DNA of 64,000 nt from Amblyomma americanum (taxonomy: Eukaryota; Arthropoda; Arachnida; Ixodida; Ixodidae), in assembly GCF_052857255.1 (NCBI RefSeq), contig NC_135504.1, positions 142,626,121 to 142,690,120 of the forward strand. Reading direction: 5' to 3'. The first letter of the stretch is position 1; every line of letters begins with the position of its first letter. A program made the translations under genes and the position numbers. Of the stretch, positions 10,667 through 24,540 are shown one piece after another. A model generated the notes under the pieces. It worked only from the letters and a program-made list of their open reading frames with translations, searched no databases and had not been told where the DNA came from.

Positions 10667-13600
10667 AACTCCGCGTTGGAGAAAGTCCGAGTTGGAGAAT
10701 GTCCGCGTTGGAGAAAGTCCGCGTTGGAGAAAGTCCGCGTTGGAGAAACTCCGCGTTGAAGAAAGTCCGCGTTGGAGAAAGTCCGTGTTGGAGAAACTCC
10801 GTGTTGGAAAAACCGCAATGGAGAAACTCCGCGTTGGAGAAAGTCCGCGTTGGAGAACGTCCGCGCTGGAGAAACTCCGCTCTGGAGAAACTCCGCTCTG
10901 GAGAAACTCCGCGTTTGAGAAACTCCGAACTGGAGAAATTCCGCGCTGGAGATACTCCGCGTTGGAGAAAGTCCGCGTTGGAGAAACTCCGCGTTGAAGA
11001 AAGTCCGCGTTGGAGAAAGTCTGCGCTGGAGAAACTCCGCGTTGGATAAACTCCGCGCTGGAGAAACTCCGCGATGGAGAGACTCCGCGACGGACAAACT
11101 CCGCGATGGAGAAACTCCGCATTGGTGATGAAAGTCCGCGTTTGAGAAAAGTCTGCGTTGGAGAAAACTCCGCGCTGGAGAAACTCTACGCTGGAGAAAC
11201 TCCGCGCTGGAGAATCTCCGCGTTGGAGAAACTCCGCGATGAAAAAACTCCGCACTGGAGAAACTCCGCGTTTGAGAAACTCCGGGCTGGAGAAACTCCG
11301 CGATGGAGAAACTCCGGGCTGGAGAAACTCCGCTCTGGGGAACTCCGCGCTGGAGAAACTCCGCGCTGGAGAAACTCCGTGTTGGAGAAACTCCGTGTTG
11401 GAGAAACTTCGCGTTGGAGAAACTCCGCGTTGGAGAAAGTCCGCGTGGGAGAAAGTCCGCGCTGGAGAAACTCCGCGCTGGAGAAACTCCGCGTTTGAGA
11501 AACTCAGAACTGGAGAAACTCCGCGCTGGAGATACTTCGCGGTGGAGAAAGTCCGCCTTGGAGAAACATCGCTTTGAAGAAACGGCGCGTTGGAGAAACT
11601 CCGCGTTAGAGAAACTCCGCGCTTGAAACACACCGCGCTGGAGAAACTCCGCGTTGGAGAAATTTCGCGTCGGAGAAGGTCCGCGTTGGAGAGAGTCCGC
11701 GTTGGAGAAAATCCGTGTTGTAGAAACTCCGCCTTGGAGAAACTTCGCGTTGAAGAAACGGCGCGTTGAAGATACTCCGCGTTGGAGAAACACCGCGCTT
11801 GAAACACACCGCGCTGGAGAAACTCCGCGTTAGAGAAAGTCCGCGTTGGAGAAGGTCCGCGTTGGAGAAAAGTCCGCGCTGGAGAAACTCTACGCTGGAG
11901 AAACTCCGGGCTGGAGAAACTCCGCGCTGGAGAAACTCCGCGTTTGAGAAACTCTGAACTGGAGAAACTCCACGCTGGAGATACTCCGCGGTGGAGAAAC
12001 TCCGCGCTGGAGAAACTCCGTGTTGGAGAAACTCCGTGTTGGAGAAACTCCGCCTTGGAGAAACTTCGCTTTGAAAAAACGGCGCGTTGGAGAAACTCCG
12101 CGTTAGACAAATTCCACGCTTGAAACACACCGCGCTGGAGAAACTCCGCGTTGGAGAAAGTCCGCGTCGGAGAAGGTCCGCGTTGGAGAAAGTCCGCGTT
12201 GGAGAAACTCCGTGTTGTAGAAATTCCGCCTTGGAGAAACTTCGCGCTTGAAACACACCGCGCTGGAGAAACTCCGCGTTGGAGAAAGTCCGCGTCGGGG
12301 AAGGTCCGCGTTGGAGAAAGTCCGCGTTGAAGAAAGTTCACGTTGGAGAAAGTCCGCGCTGGAGAAACTCCGCGTTGTATAAACTCCGCGCTGGAGAAAC
12401 TCCGCGATCTAGAAACTCCGCGACGGACAAACTCTGCGATGGAGAAACTCCGCGTTGGAGAAAAGTCCGCTCTGGAGAAACTCTACGCTGGAGAAACTCC
12501 TCGCTGGAGCAAATCCGCGTTGGAGAAACTCCGCGCTGGAGAAACTCCGTGTTGGAGAAACTCCGCGCTGGAGAAACTTCGCGTTGGAGAAACTGCGCGT
12601 TGGAGAAACTCCGCGTTGGAGAAACTCGGCGTTGGAGAAAGTCCGCGCTTGAAACACACCGCGCTGGAGAAACTCCGCGTTGGAGAAAGTCCGCGTCGGA
12701 GAAGGTCCGCGTTGGAGAATGTCCGCGATGGAGAAACTCCGCGCTGGAGAAACTCCGCGTTTGAGAAGCTCCGAACTGGAGAAACTTCGTGTTGGACAAA
12801 CTCCGTGTTGGGGAAACTTCGCGTTGGAGAAACTCCGCCTTGGAGAAACTTCGCTTTGAAGAAACGGCGCGTTGGAGAAACTCCGCGTTAGAGAAACTCC
12901 GCGCTTGAAACTCACCGCGCTGGAGAAACTCCGCGTTGGAGAAAGGCCGCGTCAGAGAAGGTCCGCGTTGGAGAAAGTCCGCGTTGGAGAAACTCCGTGT
13001 TGTAGAAACTCCGCTTTGGAGAAACTTCTCGTTGAAGAAACGGCGCGTTGGAGATACTCCGCGTTGGAGAAACTCCGCTCTTGAAACACACCGCGCTGGA
13101 GAAACTCCGCGTTGGAGAAAGTCCGCGTTGGAGAAGGTCCGTGTTGGAGAAACTCCGCGCTGGAGAAACTTCGCATTGGAGAAACTGCGCGTTGGAGAAA
13201 CTCCGCGTTGGAGAAACTCCGCGTTGGAGAAAGTCCGCGTTGAAGAGTGTCCGCGATGGGGAAACTCCGCGCTGGAGAAACTCTGCGTTTGAGAAACTGC
13301 GAACTGGGGAAACTCCGCGATGGAGACACTCCGCGCTGGAGAAACTCCGTGTTGGGGAGACTTCGCGTTGGAGAAACGGCGCGTTGGAGAAGCTCCGCGT
13401 TGGAGAAAGTCCGCGTTGGAGAAGGACCGCGTTGGAGAAAAGTCCGCGCTGGAGAAACTCTACGCTGGAGAAACTCCGGGCTGGAGAAACTCCGCGCTGG
13501 AGAAACTCCGCGTTTGAGAAACTCTGAACTGGAGAAACTCCACGCTGGAGATACTCCGCGGTGGAGAAACTCCGCGCTGGAGAAACTCCGTGTTGGAGAA

Positions 13601-14430
13601 ACTCCGTGTTGGAGAAACTCCGCCTTGGAGAAACTTCGCTTTGAAAAAACGGCGCGTTGGAGAAACTCCGCGTTAGACAAACTCCACGCTTGAAACACAC
13701 CGCGCTGGAGAAACTCCGCGTTGGAGAAAGTCCGCTTCGGAGAAGGTCCGCGTTGGAGAAAGTCCGCGTTGGAGAAACTCCGTGTTGTAGAAATTCCGCC
13801 TTGGAGAAACTTCGCGTTGAAGAAACGGCGCGTTGGAGATACTCCGCGCTTGAAACACACCGTGCTGGAGAAACTCCGCGTTGGAGAAAGTCCGCGTCGG
13901 GGAAGGTCCGCGTTGGAGAAAGTCCGCGTTGAAGAAAGTTCACGTTGGAGAAAGTCCGCGCTGGAGAAACTCCGCGTTGTATAAACTCCGCGCTGGAGAA
14001 ACTCCGCGATCTAGAAACTCCGCGACGGACAAACTCCGCGATGGAGAAACTCCGCGTTGGAGAAAAGTCCGCTCTGGAGAAACTCTACGCTGGAGAAACT
14101 CCTCGCTGGAGCAAATCCGCGTTGGAGAAACTCCGCGCTGGAGAAACTCCGTGCTGCATAAAATCTGCGCTGGAGAAACTCCGGGCTGGAGAAACACCGT
14201 GTTGGAGAAACTCCGCGCTGGAGAAACTTCGCGTTGGAGAAACTGCGCGTTGGAGAAACTCCGCGTTGGAGAAACTCGGCGTTGGAGAAAGTCCGCGCTT
14301 GAAACACATTGCGCTGGAGAAACTCCGCGTTGGAGAAAGTCCGCGGCGTAGAAGGTCCGCGTTGGAGAAAGTCCGCGATGGAGAAACTCCGCGCTGGAGA
14401 AACTCCGCGCTGGAGAAACTCCGCGTTTGA
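10525..14430. repeat. ~3.9-kb tandem duplication, copy 1
   Basis: Copy 1 of an older duplication that continues directly into 14,435-18,200. The offset changes in steps: 3,910 bp (10.5-11.3 kb), 3,815 bp (11.4-12.5 kb), 3,735 then 3,751 bp (13.1-14.2 kb) and 3,799 bp (to about 14.4 kb). Most steps are multiples of 16; the first is 95 bp. The centre (about 12.55-13.14 kb) does not align with its partner (16.36-16.88 kb). Shared rare features include AAAGTTCACG, GCGATCTAGAAAC, CCGCGGCGTAGAAGG and the 19-bp marker at 11,115/15,025. Confidence 0.75.
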
Positions 14431-14434
14431 GAAG

Positions 14435-17400
14435 CTCCGAACTGGAGAAACTCCGCGATGGAGACACTCCGCGCTGGAGAAACTCCGTGTTGGGGAGACT
14501 TCGCTTTGGAGAAACGGCGCGTTGGAGAAGCTCCGTGTTGGAGAAACTCCGCGCTTGAAACACTCCGCGCTGTAGAAACTCCGCGTTGGAGAAAGTCCGC
14601 GTTGGAGAATGTCCGCGTTGGAGAAAGTCCGCGTTGGAGAAAGTCCGCGTTGGAGAAACTCCGCGTTGAAGAAAGTCCGCGTTGGAGAAAGTCTGTGTTG
14701 GAGAAACTCCGTGTTGGAAAAACCGCAATGGAGAAACTCCGCGTTGGAGAAAGTCCGCGTTGGAGAACGTCCGCGCTGGAGAAACTCCGCTCTGGAGAAA
14801 CTCCGCTCTGGAGAAACTCCGCGTTTGAGAAACTCCGAACTGGAGAAATTCCGCGCTGGAGATACTCCGCGTTGGAGAAAGTCCGCGTTGGAGAAACTCC
14901 GCGTTGAAGAAAGTCCGCGTTGGAGAAAGTCTGCGCTGGAGAAACTCCGCGTTGGATCAACTCCGCGCTGGAGAAACTCCGCGATGGAGAGACTCCGCGA
15001 CGGACAAACTCCGCGATGGAGAAACTCCGCATTGGTGATGAAAGTCCGCGTTTGAGAAAAGTCTGCGTTGGAGAAAACTCCGCGCTGGAGAAACTCTACG
15101 CTGGAGAAATTCCGCGCTGGAGAAACTCTGCGTTGGAGAAACTCCGCGATGAAAAAACTCCGCACTGGAGAAACTCCGCGTTTGAGAAACTCCGGGCTGG
15201 AGAAACTCCGCGATGGAGAAACTCCGGGCTGGAGAAACTCCGCGTTGGAGAAAGTCCGCGTTGGAGAAAGTCCGCGCTGTAGAAACTCCGCGTTTGAGAA
15301 ACTCAGAACTGGAGAAACTCCGCGCTGGAGATACTTCGCGGTGGAGAAACTCCGCGCTGGAGAAACTCCGCCTTGGAGAAACATCGCTTTGAAGAAACGG
15401 CGCGTTGGAGAAACTCCGCGTTAGAGAAACTCCGCGCTTGAAACACACCGCGCTGGAGAAACTCCGCGTTGGAGAAAGTTCGCGTCGGAGAAGGTCCGCG
15501 TTGGAGAGAGTCCGCGTTGGAGAAAATCCGTGTTGTAGAAACTCCGCCTTGGAGAAACTTCGCGTTGAAGAAACGGCGCGTTGAAGATACTCCGCGTTGG
15601 AGAAAGACCGCGCTTGAAACACACCGCGCTGGAAAAACTCCGCGTTAGAGAAAGTCCGCGTTGGAGAAGGTCCGCGTTGGAGAAAAGTCTGCGCTGGAGA
15701 AACTCTACGCTGGAGAAACTCCGGGCTGGAGAAACTCCGCGCTGGAGAAACTCCGCGTTTGAGAAACTCTGAACTGGAGAAACTCCACGCTGGAGATACT
15801 CCGCGGTGGAGAAACTCCGCGCTGGAGAAACTCCGTGTTGGAGAAACTCCGTGTTGGAGAAACTCCGCCTTGGAGAAACTTCGCTTTGAAAAAACGGCGC
15901 GTTGGAGAAACTCCGCGTTAGACAAATTCCACGCTTGAAACACACCGCGCTGGAGAAACTCCGCGTTGGAGAAAGTCCGCGTCGGAGAAGGTCCGCGTTG
16001 GAGAAAGTCCGCGTTGGAGAAACTCCGTGTTGTAGAAATTCCGCCTTGGAGAAACTTCGCGCTTGAAACACACCGCGCTGGAGAAACTCCGCGTTGGAGA
16101 AAGTCCGCGTCGGGGAAGGTCCGCGTTAGAGAAAGTCCGTGTTGAAGAAAGTTCACGTTGGAGAAAGTCCGCGCTGGAGAAACTCCACGTTGTATAAACT
16201 CCGCGCTGGAGAAACTCCGCGATCTAGAAACTCCGCGACGGACAAACTCCGCGATGGAGAAACTCCGCGTTGGAGAAAAGTCCGCTCTGGAGAAACTCTA
16301 CGCTGGAGAAACTCCTCGCTGGAGCAAATCCGCGTTGGAGAAACTCCGCGCTGGAGAAACTCCGTGCTGCATAAAATCTGCGCTGGAGAAACTCCGGGCT
16401 GGAGAAACTCCGCGCTAGAGAAACTCCGTGTTGGACAAACTCCGCGCTGGGGAAACTCCGTGTTGGAGAAACTCCGCGCTGGAGAAACTTCGCGTTGGAG
16501 AAACTGCGCGTTGGAGAAACTCCGCGTTGGAGAAACTCGGCGTTGGAGAAAGTCCGCGCTTGAAACACACCGCGCTGGAGAAACTCCGCGTTGGAGAAAG
16601 TCCGCGTCGGAGAAGGTCCGCGTTGGAGAATGTCCGCGATGGAGAAACTCCGCGCTGGAGACACTCCGCGCTGGAGAAACACCGTGCTGGAGAAACTCCG
16701 TGTTGGACAAACTCCGTGTTGGGGAAACTTCGCGTTGGAGAAACTCCGCGTTGGAGAAACTCCGCGCTGGAGAAACTCCGTGCTGCATAAAATCTGCGCT
16801 GGAGAAACTCCGGGCTGGAGAAACTCCGCGCTGGAGAAACTCCGTGCTGGACAAACTCTGCGCAGGAGAAACTCCGTGTTGGAGAAACTCCGCGCTGGAG
16901 AAACTTCGCATTGGAGAAACTGCGCGTTGGAGAAACTCCGCGTTGGAGAAACTCCGCGTTGGAGAAAGTCCGCGTTGAAGAGTTTCCGCGATGGGGAAAC
17001 TCCGCGCTGGAGAAACTCTGCGTTTGAGAAACTGCGAACTGGGGAAACTCCGCGATGGAGACACTCCGCGCTGGAGAAACTCCGTGTTGGGGAGACTTCG
17101 CGTTGGAGAAACGGCGCGTTGGAGAAGCTCCGCGTTGGAGAAAGTCCGCGTTGGAGAAGGTCCGCGTTGGAGAAAAGTCCGCGCTGGAGAAACTCTACGC
17201 TGGAGAAACTCCGGGCTGGAGAAACTCCGCGCTGGAGAAACTCCGCGTTTGAGAAACTCTGAACTGGAGAAACTCCACGCTGGAGATACTCCGCGGTGGA
17301 GAAACTCCGCGCTGGAGAAACTCCGTGTTGGAGAAACTCCGTGTTGGAGAAACTCCGCCTTGGAGAAACTTCGCTTTGAAAAAACGGCGCGTTGGAGAAA

Positions 17401-18200
17401 CTCCGCGTTAGACAAACTCCACGCTTGAAACACACCGCGCTGGAGAAACTCCGCGTTGGAGAAAGTCCGCTTCGGAGAAGTTCCGCGTTGGAGAAAGTCC
17501 GCGTTGGAGAAACTCCGTGTTGTAGAAATTCCGCCTTGGAGAAACTTCGCGTTGAAGAAACGGCGCGTTGGAGATACTCCGCGTTGGAGAAACTCCGCGC
17601 TTGAAACACACCGTGCTGGAGAAACTCCGCGTTGGAGAAAGTCCGCGTCGGGGAAGGTCCGCGTTGGAGAAAGTCCGCGTTGAAGAAAGTTCACGTTGGA
17701 GAAAGTCCGCGCTGGAGAAACTCCGCGTTGTATAAACTCCGCGCTGGAGAAACTCCGCGATCTAGAAACTCCGCGACGGACAAACTCCGCGATGGAGAAA
17801 CTCCGCGTTGGAGAAAAGTCCGCTCTGGAGAAACTCTACGCTGGAGAAACTCCTCGCTGGAGCAAATCCGCGTTGGAGAAACTCCGCGCTGGAGAAACTC
17901 CGTGCTGCATAAAATCTGCGCTGGAGAAACTCCGGGCTGGAGAAACTCCGCGCTGGAGAAACTCCGTGTTGGACAAACTCTGCGCTGGAGAAACACCGTG
18001 TTGGAGAAACTCCGCGCTGGAGAAACTTCGCGTTGGAGAAACTGCGCGTTGGAGAAACTCCGCGTTGGAGAAACTCGGCGTTGGAGAAAGTCCGCGCTTG
18101 AAACACACCGCGCTGGAGAAACTCCGCGTTGGAGAAAGTCCGCGGCGTAGAAGGTCCGCGTTGGAGAAAGTCCGCGATGGAGAAACTCCGCGCTGGAGAA
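14435..18200. repeat. ~3.8-kb tandem duplication, copy 2
   Basis: Partner of 10,525-14,430. The stepwise change in offset shows gains and losses mostly of whole monomers after the duplication, together with point differences, so this is an older event than the 7.7-kb duplication further right. Confidence 0.75.
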
Positions 18201-20520
18201 ACTCCGCGTTTGAGAAGCTCCGAACTGGAGAAACTCCGCGATGGAGACACTCCGCGCTGGAGAAACTCCGTGCTGGAGAAACTCCGTGTTGGACAAACTC
18301 CGTGTTGGGGAAACTTCGCGTTGGAGAAACTCCGCGTTGGAGAAACTCCGCGCTGGAGAAACTCCGTGCTGCATAAAATCTGCGCTGGAGAAACTCCGGG
18401 CTGGAGAAACTCCGCGCTGGAGAAACTCCGTGCTGGACAAACTCTGCGCAGGAGAAACTCCGTGTTGGAGAAACTCCGCGCTGGAGAAACTTCGCATTGG
18501 AGAAACTGCGCGTTGGAGAAACTCCGCGTTGGAGAAACTCCGCGTTGGAGAAAGTCCGCGTTGGAGAGTGTCCGCGATGGGGAAACTCCGCGCTGGAGAA
18601 ACTCTGCGTTTGAGAAACTGCGAACTGGGGAAGCTCCGCGATGGAGACACTCCGCGCTGGAGAAACTCCGTGTTGGGGAGACTTCGCGTTGGAGAAACGG
18701 CGCGTTGGAGAAGCTCCGCGTTGGAGAAACTCCGCGCTTGAAACACACCGCGCTGGAGAAACTCCGCGTTGGATAAACTCCACGCTGGAGAAACTCCGCG
18801 ATGGAGAAACTCCGCGACGGACAAACTCCGCGATGGAGAAACTCCGCGTTCGTGATGAAAGTCCGCGTTGGAGAAAAGTCCGCGCTGGAGAAACTCTACG
18901 CTGGAGAAACTCCGGGCTGTAGAAACTCCGCGCTGGAGAAACTCCGCGTTTGAGAAACTCTGAACTGGAGAAACTCCACGCTGGAGATACTCCGCGGTGG
19001 AGAAACTCCGCGCTGGAGAAACTCCGTGTTGGAGAAACTCCGTGTTGGAGAAACTCCGCCTTGGAGAAAACTTCGCTTTGAAAAAACGGCGCGTTGGAGA
19101 AACTCCGCGTTAGAGAAACTCCGCGCTTGAAACACACCGCGCTGGAGAAACTCCGCGTTGGAGAAAGTCCGCGTCGGAGAAGGTCCGCGTTGGAGAAAGT
19201 CCGCGTTGGAGAAACTCCGTGTTGTAGAAATTCCGCCTTGGAGAAACTTCGCGTTGAAGAAACGGCGCGTTGGAGATACTCCGCGTTGGAGAAACTCCGC
19301 GCTTGAAACACACCGCGCTGGAGAAACTCCGCGTTGGAGAAAGTCCGCTTCGGAGAAGGTCCGCGTTGGAGAAAGTCCGCGTTGAAGAAAGTCCACGTTG
19401 GAGAAAGTCCGCGCTGGAGAAACTCCGCGTTGTATAAACTCCGCGCTGGAGAAACTCCGCGATGGAGAAACTCCGCGACGGACAAACTCCGCGATGGAGA
19501 AACTCCGCGTTGGAGAAAAGTCCGCTCTGGAGAAACTCTACGCTGGAGAAAGTCCTCGCTGGAGCAAATCCGCGTTGGAGAAACTCCGCGCTGGAGAAAC
19601 TCCGTGCTGCATAAAATCTGCGCTGGAGAAACTCCGGGCTGGAGAAACTCCGCGCTGGAGAAACTCCGTGTTGGACAAACTCCGCGCTGGAGAAACTCCG
19701 TGTTGGAGAAACTCCGCGCTGGAGAAACTTCGCGTTGGAGAAACTGCGCGTTGGAGAAACTCCGCGTTGGAGAAACTCGGCGTTGGAGAAAGTCCGCGCT
19801 TGAAACACACCGCGCTGGAGAAACTCCGCGTTTGAGAAAGTCCGCGATGGAGAAACTCCGCGTTTGAGAAGCTCCGAACTGGAGAAACTCCGCGATGGAG
19901 AAACTCCGTGTTGGACAAACTCCGTGTTGGGGAAACTTCGCGTTGGAGAAACTCCGCCTTGGAGAAACTTCGCTTTGATGAAACGGCGCGTTGGAGAAAC
20001 TCCGCGTTAGAGAAACTCCGCGCTTGAAACACACCGCGCTGGAGAAACTCCGCGTTGGAGAAAGTCCGCGTCAGCGAAGGTCCGCGTTGGAGAAAGTCCG
20101 CGTTGGAGAAAGTCCGCGTTAGAAAAACTCCGCGTTGAAGAAAGTCCGCGTTGGAGAAAGTCCGCACTGGAGAAACTCCGCGTTGTATAAACTCCGCGCT
20201 GGAGAAACTCCGCGATGGAGAAACTCCGCGACGGACAAACTCCGCGATGGAGAAACTGCGCGTTGGAGAAAAGTCCGCTCTGGAGAAACTCTACGCTGGA
20301 GAAACTCCGCGCTGGAGCAACTCCTCGTTGGAGAAACTCCGCGCTGGAGAAACTTCGCGTTGGAGAAACTGCGCGTTTGAGAAACTCCGAGCAGGAGAAA
20401 CTCCGCGATGGAGACACTCAGCGCTGGAAAAACTCCGGGCTAGAGAAACTCCGTGCTGGACAAACTCCGCGCTGAAGAAACTCCGCGCTGAAGAAACTCC
20501 GTGTTGGAGAAACTCCGCGC
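18200..20520. repeat. Array with a complete ~0.9-kb higher-order round
   Basis: The clearest single example of the full landmark order lies at 19,125-20,022. GCTTGAAACACACC units start at 19,125, 19,301, 19,798 and 20,022, giving intervals of 176 (11 x 16), 497 (31 x 16 + 1) and 224 (14 x 16) bp, in total 897 bp. Between them come, in order, a GTGTTGTAG unit, CTTCGCGTTGAAGAAACGG, TATAAA, CGACGGACAAAC, the 17-bp unit, CATAAAATCTGCG, CTTCGCG/CTGCGCG, TTTGAGAAGCTCC and CTTCGCTTTGATGAAACGG. Other rounds in the window are truncated or reordered versions of this one. Confidence 0.8.
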
Positions 20521-22265
20521 TGGAGAAACTTCGCGTTGGAGAAACTGCACGTTTGAGAAACTCCGAGCTGGAGAAACTCCGCGATGGAGACACTCCGCGC
20601 TGGAGAAACACCGCGCTGGAGAAACTCCGTGTTGGAGAAACTCCGTGTTGGGGAAACTTCGTGTTGGAGAAACGGCGCGTTGGAGATACTCCGCGTTGGA
20701 GAAACTCCGCGCTTGAAACACACCGCGCTGGAGAAACTCCGCGTTGGAGAAAGTCCGCGTCGGAGAAGTTCCGCGTTGGAGAAAGTCCGCGTTGAAGAAA
20801 GTCCACGTTGGAGAAAGTCCGCGCTGGAGAAACTCTGCGTTGTATAAACTTCGCGCTCGAGAAACTCCGCGATGGAGAAACTCCGCGACGGACAAACTCC
20901 GCGATGGAGAAACTCCGCGTTGGAGAAAAGTCCGCTCTGGAGAAACTCTACGCTGGAGAAACTCCTCGCTGGAGCAAATCCGCGTTGGAGAGACTCCGCG
21001 CTGGAGAAACTCCCTCCTGCATAAAATCTGCGCTGGAGAAACTCCGGGCTGGAGAAACTCCGCGCTGGAGAAACTCCGTGTTGGACAAACTCCGCGCTGG
21101 AGAAACTCCGTGTTGGAGAAACTTCGCGCTGGAGAAACTTCGCGTTGGAGAAACTGCGCGTTGGAGAAACTCCGCGTTGGAGAAACTCGGCGTTGGAGAA
21201 AGTCCGCGTCGGAGAAGGTCCGCGTTGGAGAAAGTCCGCGATGGAGAAACTCCGCGCTGGAGAAACTCCGCGTTTGAGAAGCTCCGAACTGGAGAAACTC
21301 CGCGATGGAGACACTCCGCGCTGGAGAAACTCCGTGCTGGAGAAACTCCGTGTTCGGGAAACTTCGCGTTGGAGAAACTCCGCCTTGGATAAACTTCGCT
21401 TTGAAGAAACGGCGCGTTGGAGAAACTCCGCGTTAGAGAAACTCCGCGCTTGAAACACACCGCGCTGGAGAAACTCCGCGTTGGAGAAAGTCCGCGGCAG
21501 AGAAGGTCCGCGTTGGAGAAAGTCCACGTTGGAGAAACTCCGTGTTGTAGAAACTCCGCTTTGGAGAAACTTCTCGTTGAAGAAACGGCGCGTTGTAGAT
21601 ACTCCGCGTTGGAGAAACTCCGCGCTTGAAACACACCGCGCTGGAGAAACTCCGCGTTGGAGAAAGTCCGCGTTGGAGAAGGTCCGCGTTGGAGAAAGTC
21701 CGCGTGGGAGAAATTCCGCGTTAGAAAAACTCCGCGTTGAAGAAAGTCCGCGTTGGAGAAAGTCCGCACTGGAGAAACTCCGCGTTGTATAAACTCCGCG
21801 CTAGAGTAACTCCGCGATGGAGAAACTCCGCGTTGGAGAAAAGTCCGCTCTGGAGAAACTCTACGCTGGAGAAACTCCGCGCTGGAGCAACTCCTCGTTG
21901 GAGAAACTCCGTGCTGGACAAACTCCGCGCTGAAGAAACTCCGTGTTGGAGAAACTCCGCGCTGGAGAAACTTCGCGTTGGAGAAACTGCGCGTTTGAGA
22001 AACTCCGAGCTGGAGAAACTCCGCGATGGAGACACTCCGCGCTGGAGAAGCTCCGCGCTGGAGAAACTCCGTGTTGGAGAAACTCCGTGTTGGGGAAACT
22101 TCGTGTTGGAGAAACGGCGCGTTGGAGATACTCCGCGTTGGAGAAACTACGCGCTTGAAACACACCGCGCTGGAGAAACTCCGCGTTGGAGAAAGTCCGC
22201 GTCGGAGAAGGTCCGCGTTGGAGAAAGTCCGCGTTGAAGAAAGTCCACGTTGGAGAAAGTCCGCG
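20521..22265. repeat. ~1.74-kb block, copy 1 (offset 4,020 bp)
   Basis: Matches 24,541-26,270 at an offset of 4,020 bp, falling to 4,004 after loss of one 16-bp unit in copy 2 near 26,065. The left edge is sharp at 20,521. Shared rare units include TCCCTCCTGCATAAAATC, GTGTTCGGGAAAC and CCGCGGCAGAGAAGG. Few differences are visible, for example a C/G difference in the first TTAGAGAAACTCC unit (21,436 against the TTAGACAAACTCC form at 25,456). Confidence 0.8.
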
Positions 22266-22540
22266 CTGGAGAAACTCTGCGTTGTATAAACTTCGCGCTC
22301 GAGAAACTCCGCGATGGAGAAACTCCGCGACGGACAAACTCCGCGATGGAGAAACTCCGCGTTGGAGAAAAGTCCGCTCTGGAGAAACTCTACGCTGGAG
22401 AAACTCCTCGCTGGAGCAAATCCGCGTTGGAGAAACTCCGCGCTGGAACAACTCCCTGCTGCATAAAATCTGCGCTGGTGAAACTCCGGGCTGGAGAAAC
22501 TCCGTGTTGGACAAACTCCGCGCTGGAGAAACTCCGTTTT

Positions 22541-23776
22541 AGAGAAACTCCGCGCTGGAGAAACTTCGCGTTGGAGAAACTGCGCGTTGGAGAAACTCCG
22601 CGTTGGAGAAACTCGGCGTTGGAGAAAGTCCTCGCTTGAAACACACCGCGCTGGAGAAACTCCGCGTTGGAGAAAGTCCGCGTCGGAGAAGGTCCGCGTT
22701 GGAGAAAGTCCGCGATGGAGAAACTCCGCGCTGGAGAAACTCCGCGTTTGAGAAGCTCCGAACTGGAGAAACTCCGCGATGGAGACACTCCGCGCTGGAG
22801 AAACTCCGTGCTGGAGAAACTCCGTGTTGGACAAACTCCGTGTTGGGGAAACTTCGCGTTGGAGAAACTCCGCCTTGGAGAAACTTCGCTTTGAAGAAAC
22901 GGCGCGTTGGAGAAACTCCGCGTTAGAGAAACTCCGCGCTTGAAACACACCGCGCTGGAGAAACTCCGCGTTGGAGAAAGTCCGCGTCAGAGAAGGTCCG
23001 CGTTGGAGAAAGTCCGCGTTGGAGAAACTCCGTGTTGTAGAAACTCCGCTTTGGAGAAACTTCTCGTTGAAGAAACGGCGCTTTGGAGATACTCCGCGTT
23101 GGAGAAACTCCGCGCTTGAAACACACCGCGCTGGAGAAACTCCGCGTTGGAGAAAGTCCGCGTTGGAGAAACTCCGCGATGGAGAAACTCCGCGACGGAC
23201 AAACTCCGCGATGGAAAAACTCCGCGTTGGAGAAAAGTCCGCTCTGGAGAAACTCTACGCTGGAGAAACTCCGCGCTGGGGAAACTCCGTGCTGCATAAA
23301 ATCTGCTCTGGAGAAACTCCGGGCTGGAGAAACTCCGCGCTGGAGAAACTCCGTGTTGGAGAAACTCCGCGCTGGAGAAACTTCGCGTTGGAGAAACAGC
23401 GCGTTTGAGAAACTCCGAGCTGGAGAAACTCCGCGATGGAGACACTCCGCGCTGGAGAAACTCCGCGCTGGAGAAACTCCGTGTTGGAGAAACTCCGTGT
23501 TGGGGAAACTTCGTGTTAGAGAAACGGCGCGTTGGAGAAGCTCCGCGTTGGAGAAACTCCGCACTTGAAATACCGCGGTGGAGAAACTCCGCGTTGGAGA
23601 AAGTCCGCGTTGGAGAAGGTCCGCGTTGGAGAAAGTCCGCGTTGGAGAAACTCCGCGTTGAAGAAAGTCCGCGTTGGAGAAAGTCTGCGCTGGAGAAACT
23701 CCGCGTTGGATAAACTCCCCGCTGGAGAAACTCCGCGATGGAGAAACTCCGCGACGGACAAAGTCCGCGATGAAGA
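22541..23776. repeat. ~1.2-kb module, copy 1 of 4
   Basis: This module recurs at about 28,995-30,233 (offset 6,455), 33,224-34,460 (a further 4,229) and 37,069-38,305 (a further 3,845). Its hallmark is CTTGAAATACCGCGGTGGAG, present at about 23,565, 30,020, 34,249 and 38,094 and not seen elsewhere. It also carries GCGCTTTGGAGATAC and GCTCTGGAGAAAC units. The copy at 33.2 kb and the copy at 37.1 kb are nearly identical. Confidence 0.8.
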
Positions 23777-24540
23777 AACTCCGCGTTGTGTAAACTCCGC
23801 GCTGGAGAAACTCCGCGATGGAGAAACTCCGCGACGGACAAACTCCGCGATGGAGAAACTCCGCGTTGGAGAAAAGTCCGCTCAGGAGAAATTCTACGCT
23901 GAAGAAACTCCGCGCTGGAGCAACTCCGCGTTGAAGAAACTCCGCGCTGGAGAAACTCCGTGCTGCATAAAATCTGCGCTGGAGAAACTCCGGGCTGGAA
24001 AAACTCTGCGCTGGAGAAACTCCGTGCTGGACAAACTCTGCGCAGGAGAAACTCCGTGTTGGAGAAACTCCGCGCTGGAGAAACTTCGCGTTGAAGAAAC
24101 TGCGCGTTGGAGAAACTCCGCGTTGGAGAAACTCCACGTTGGAGAAAGTCCGCGTTGGAGAAAGTCCGCGTTGGAGAGAGTCCGCGTTGGAGAAACTCCG
24201 CGTTAGAGAAACTCCGCGCTTGAAACACACCGCGCTGGAGAAACTCCGCGTTGGAGAAAGTCCGCGTAGGTGAAGGTCCGCGTTGGAGGAAGTCCGCGTT
24301 GGAGGAAGTCCGCGTTGGAGAAAGTCCGCGTAGGAGAAACTTCGCGTTGAAGAAAGTCCGCATTGGAGAAAGTCCGCGCTGTAGAAACTCCGCGTTGTAT
24401 AAACTCCGCGCTGGAGAAACTCCGCGATGGAGAAACTCCGAGACGGACAAACTCCGCGATGGAGAAACTCCGCGTTGGAGAAAAGTCCGCTCTGGAGAAA
24501 TTCTACGCTGGAGAAACTCCGCGCTGGAGCAACTCCGCGT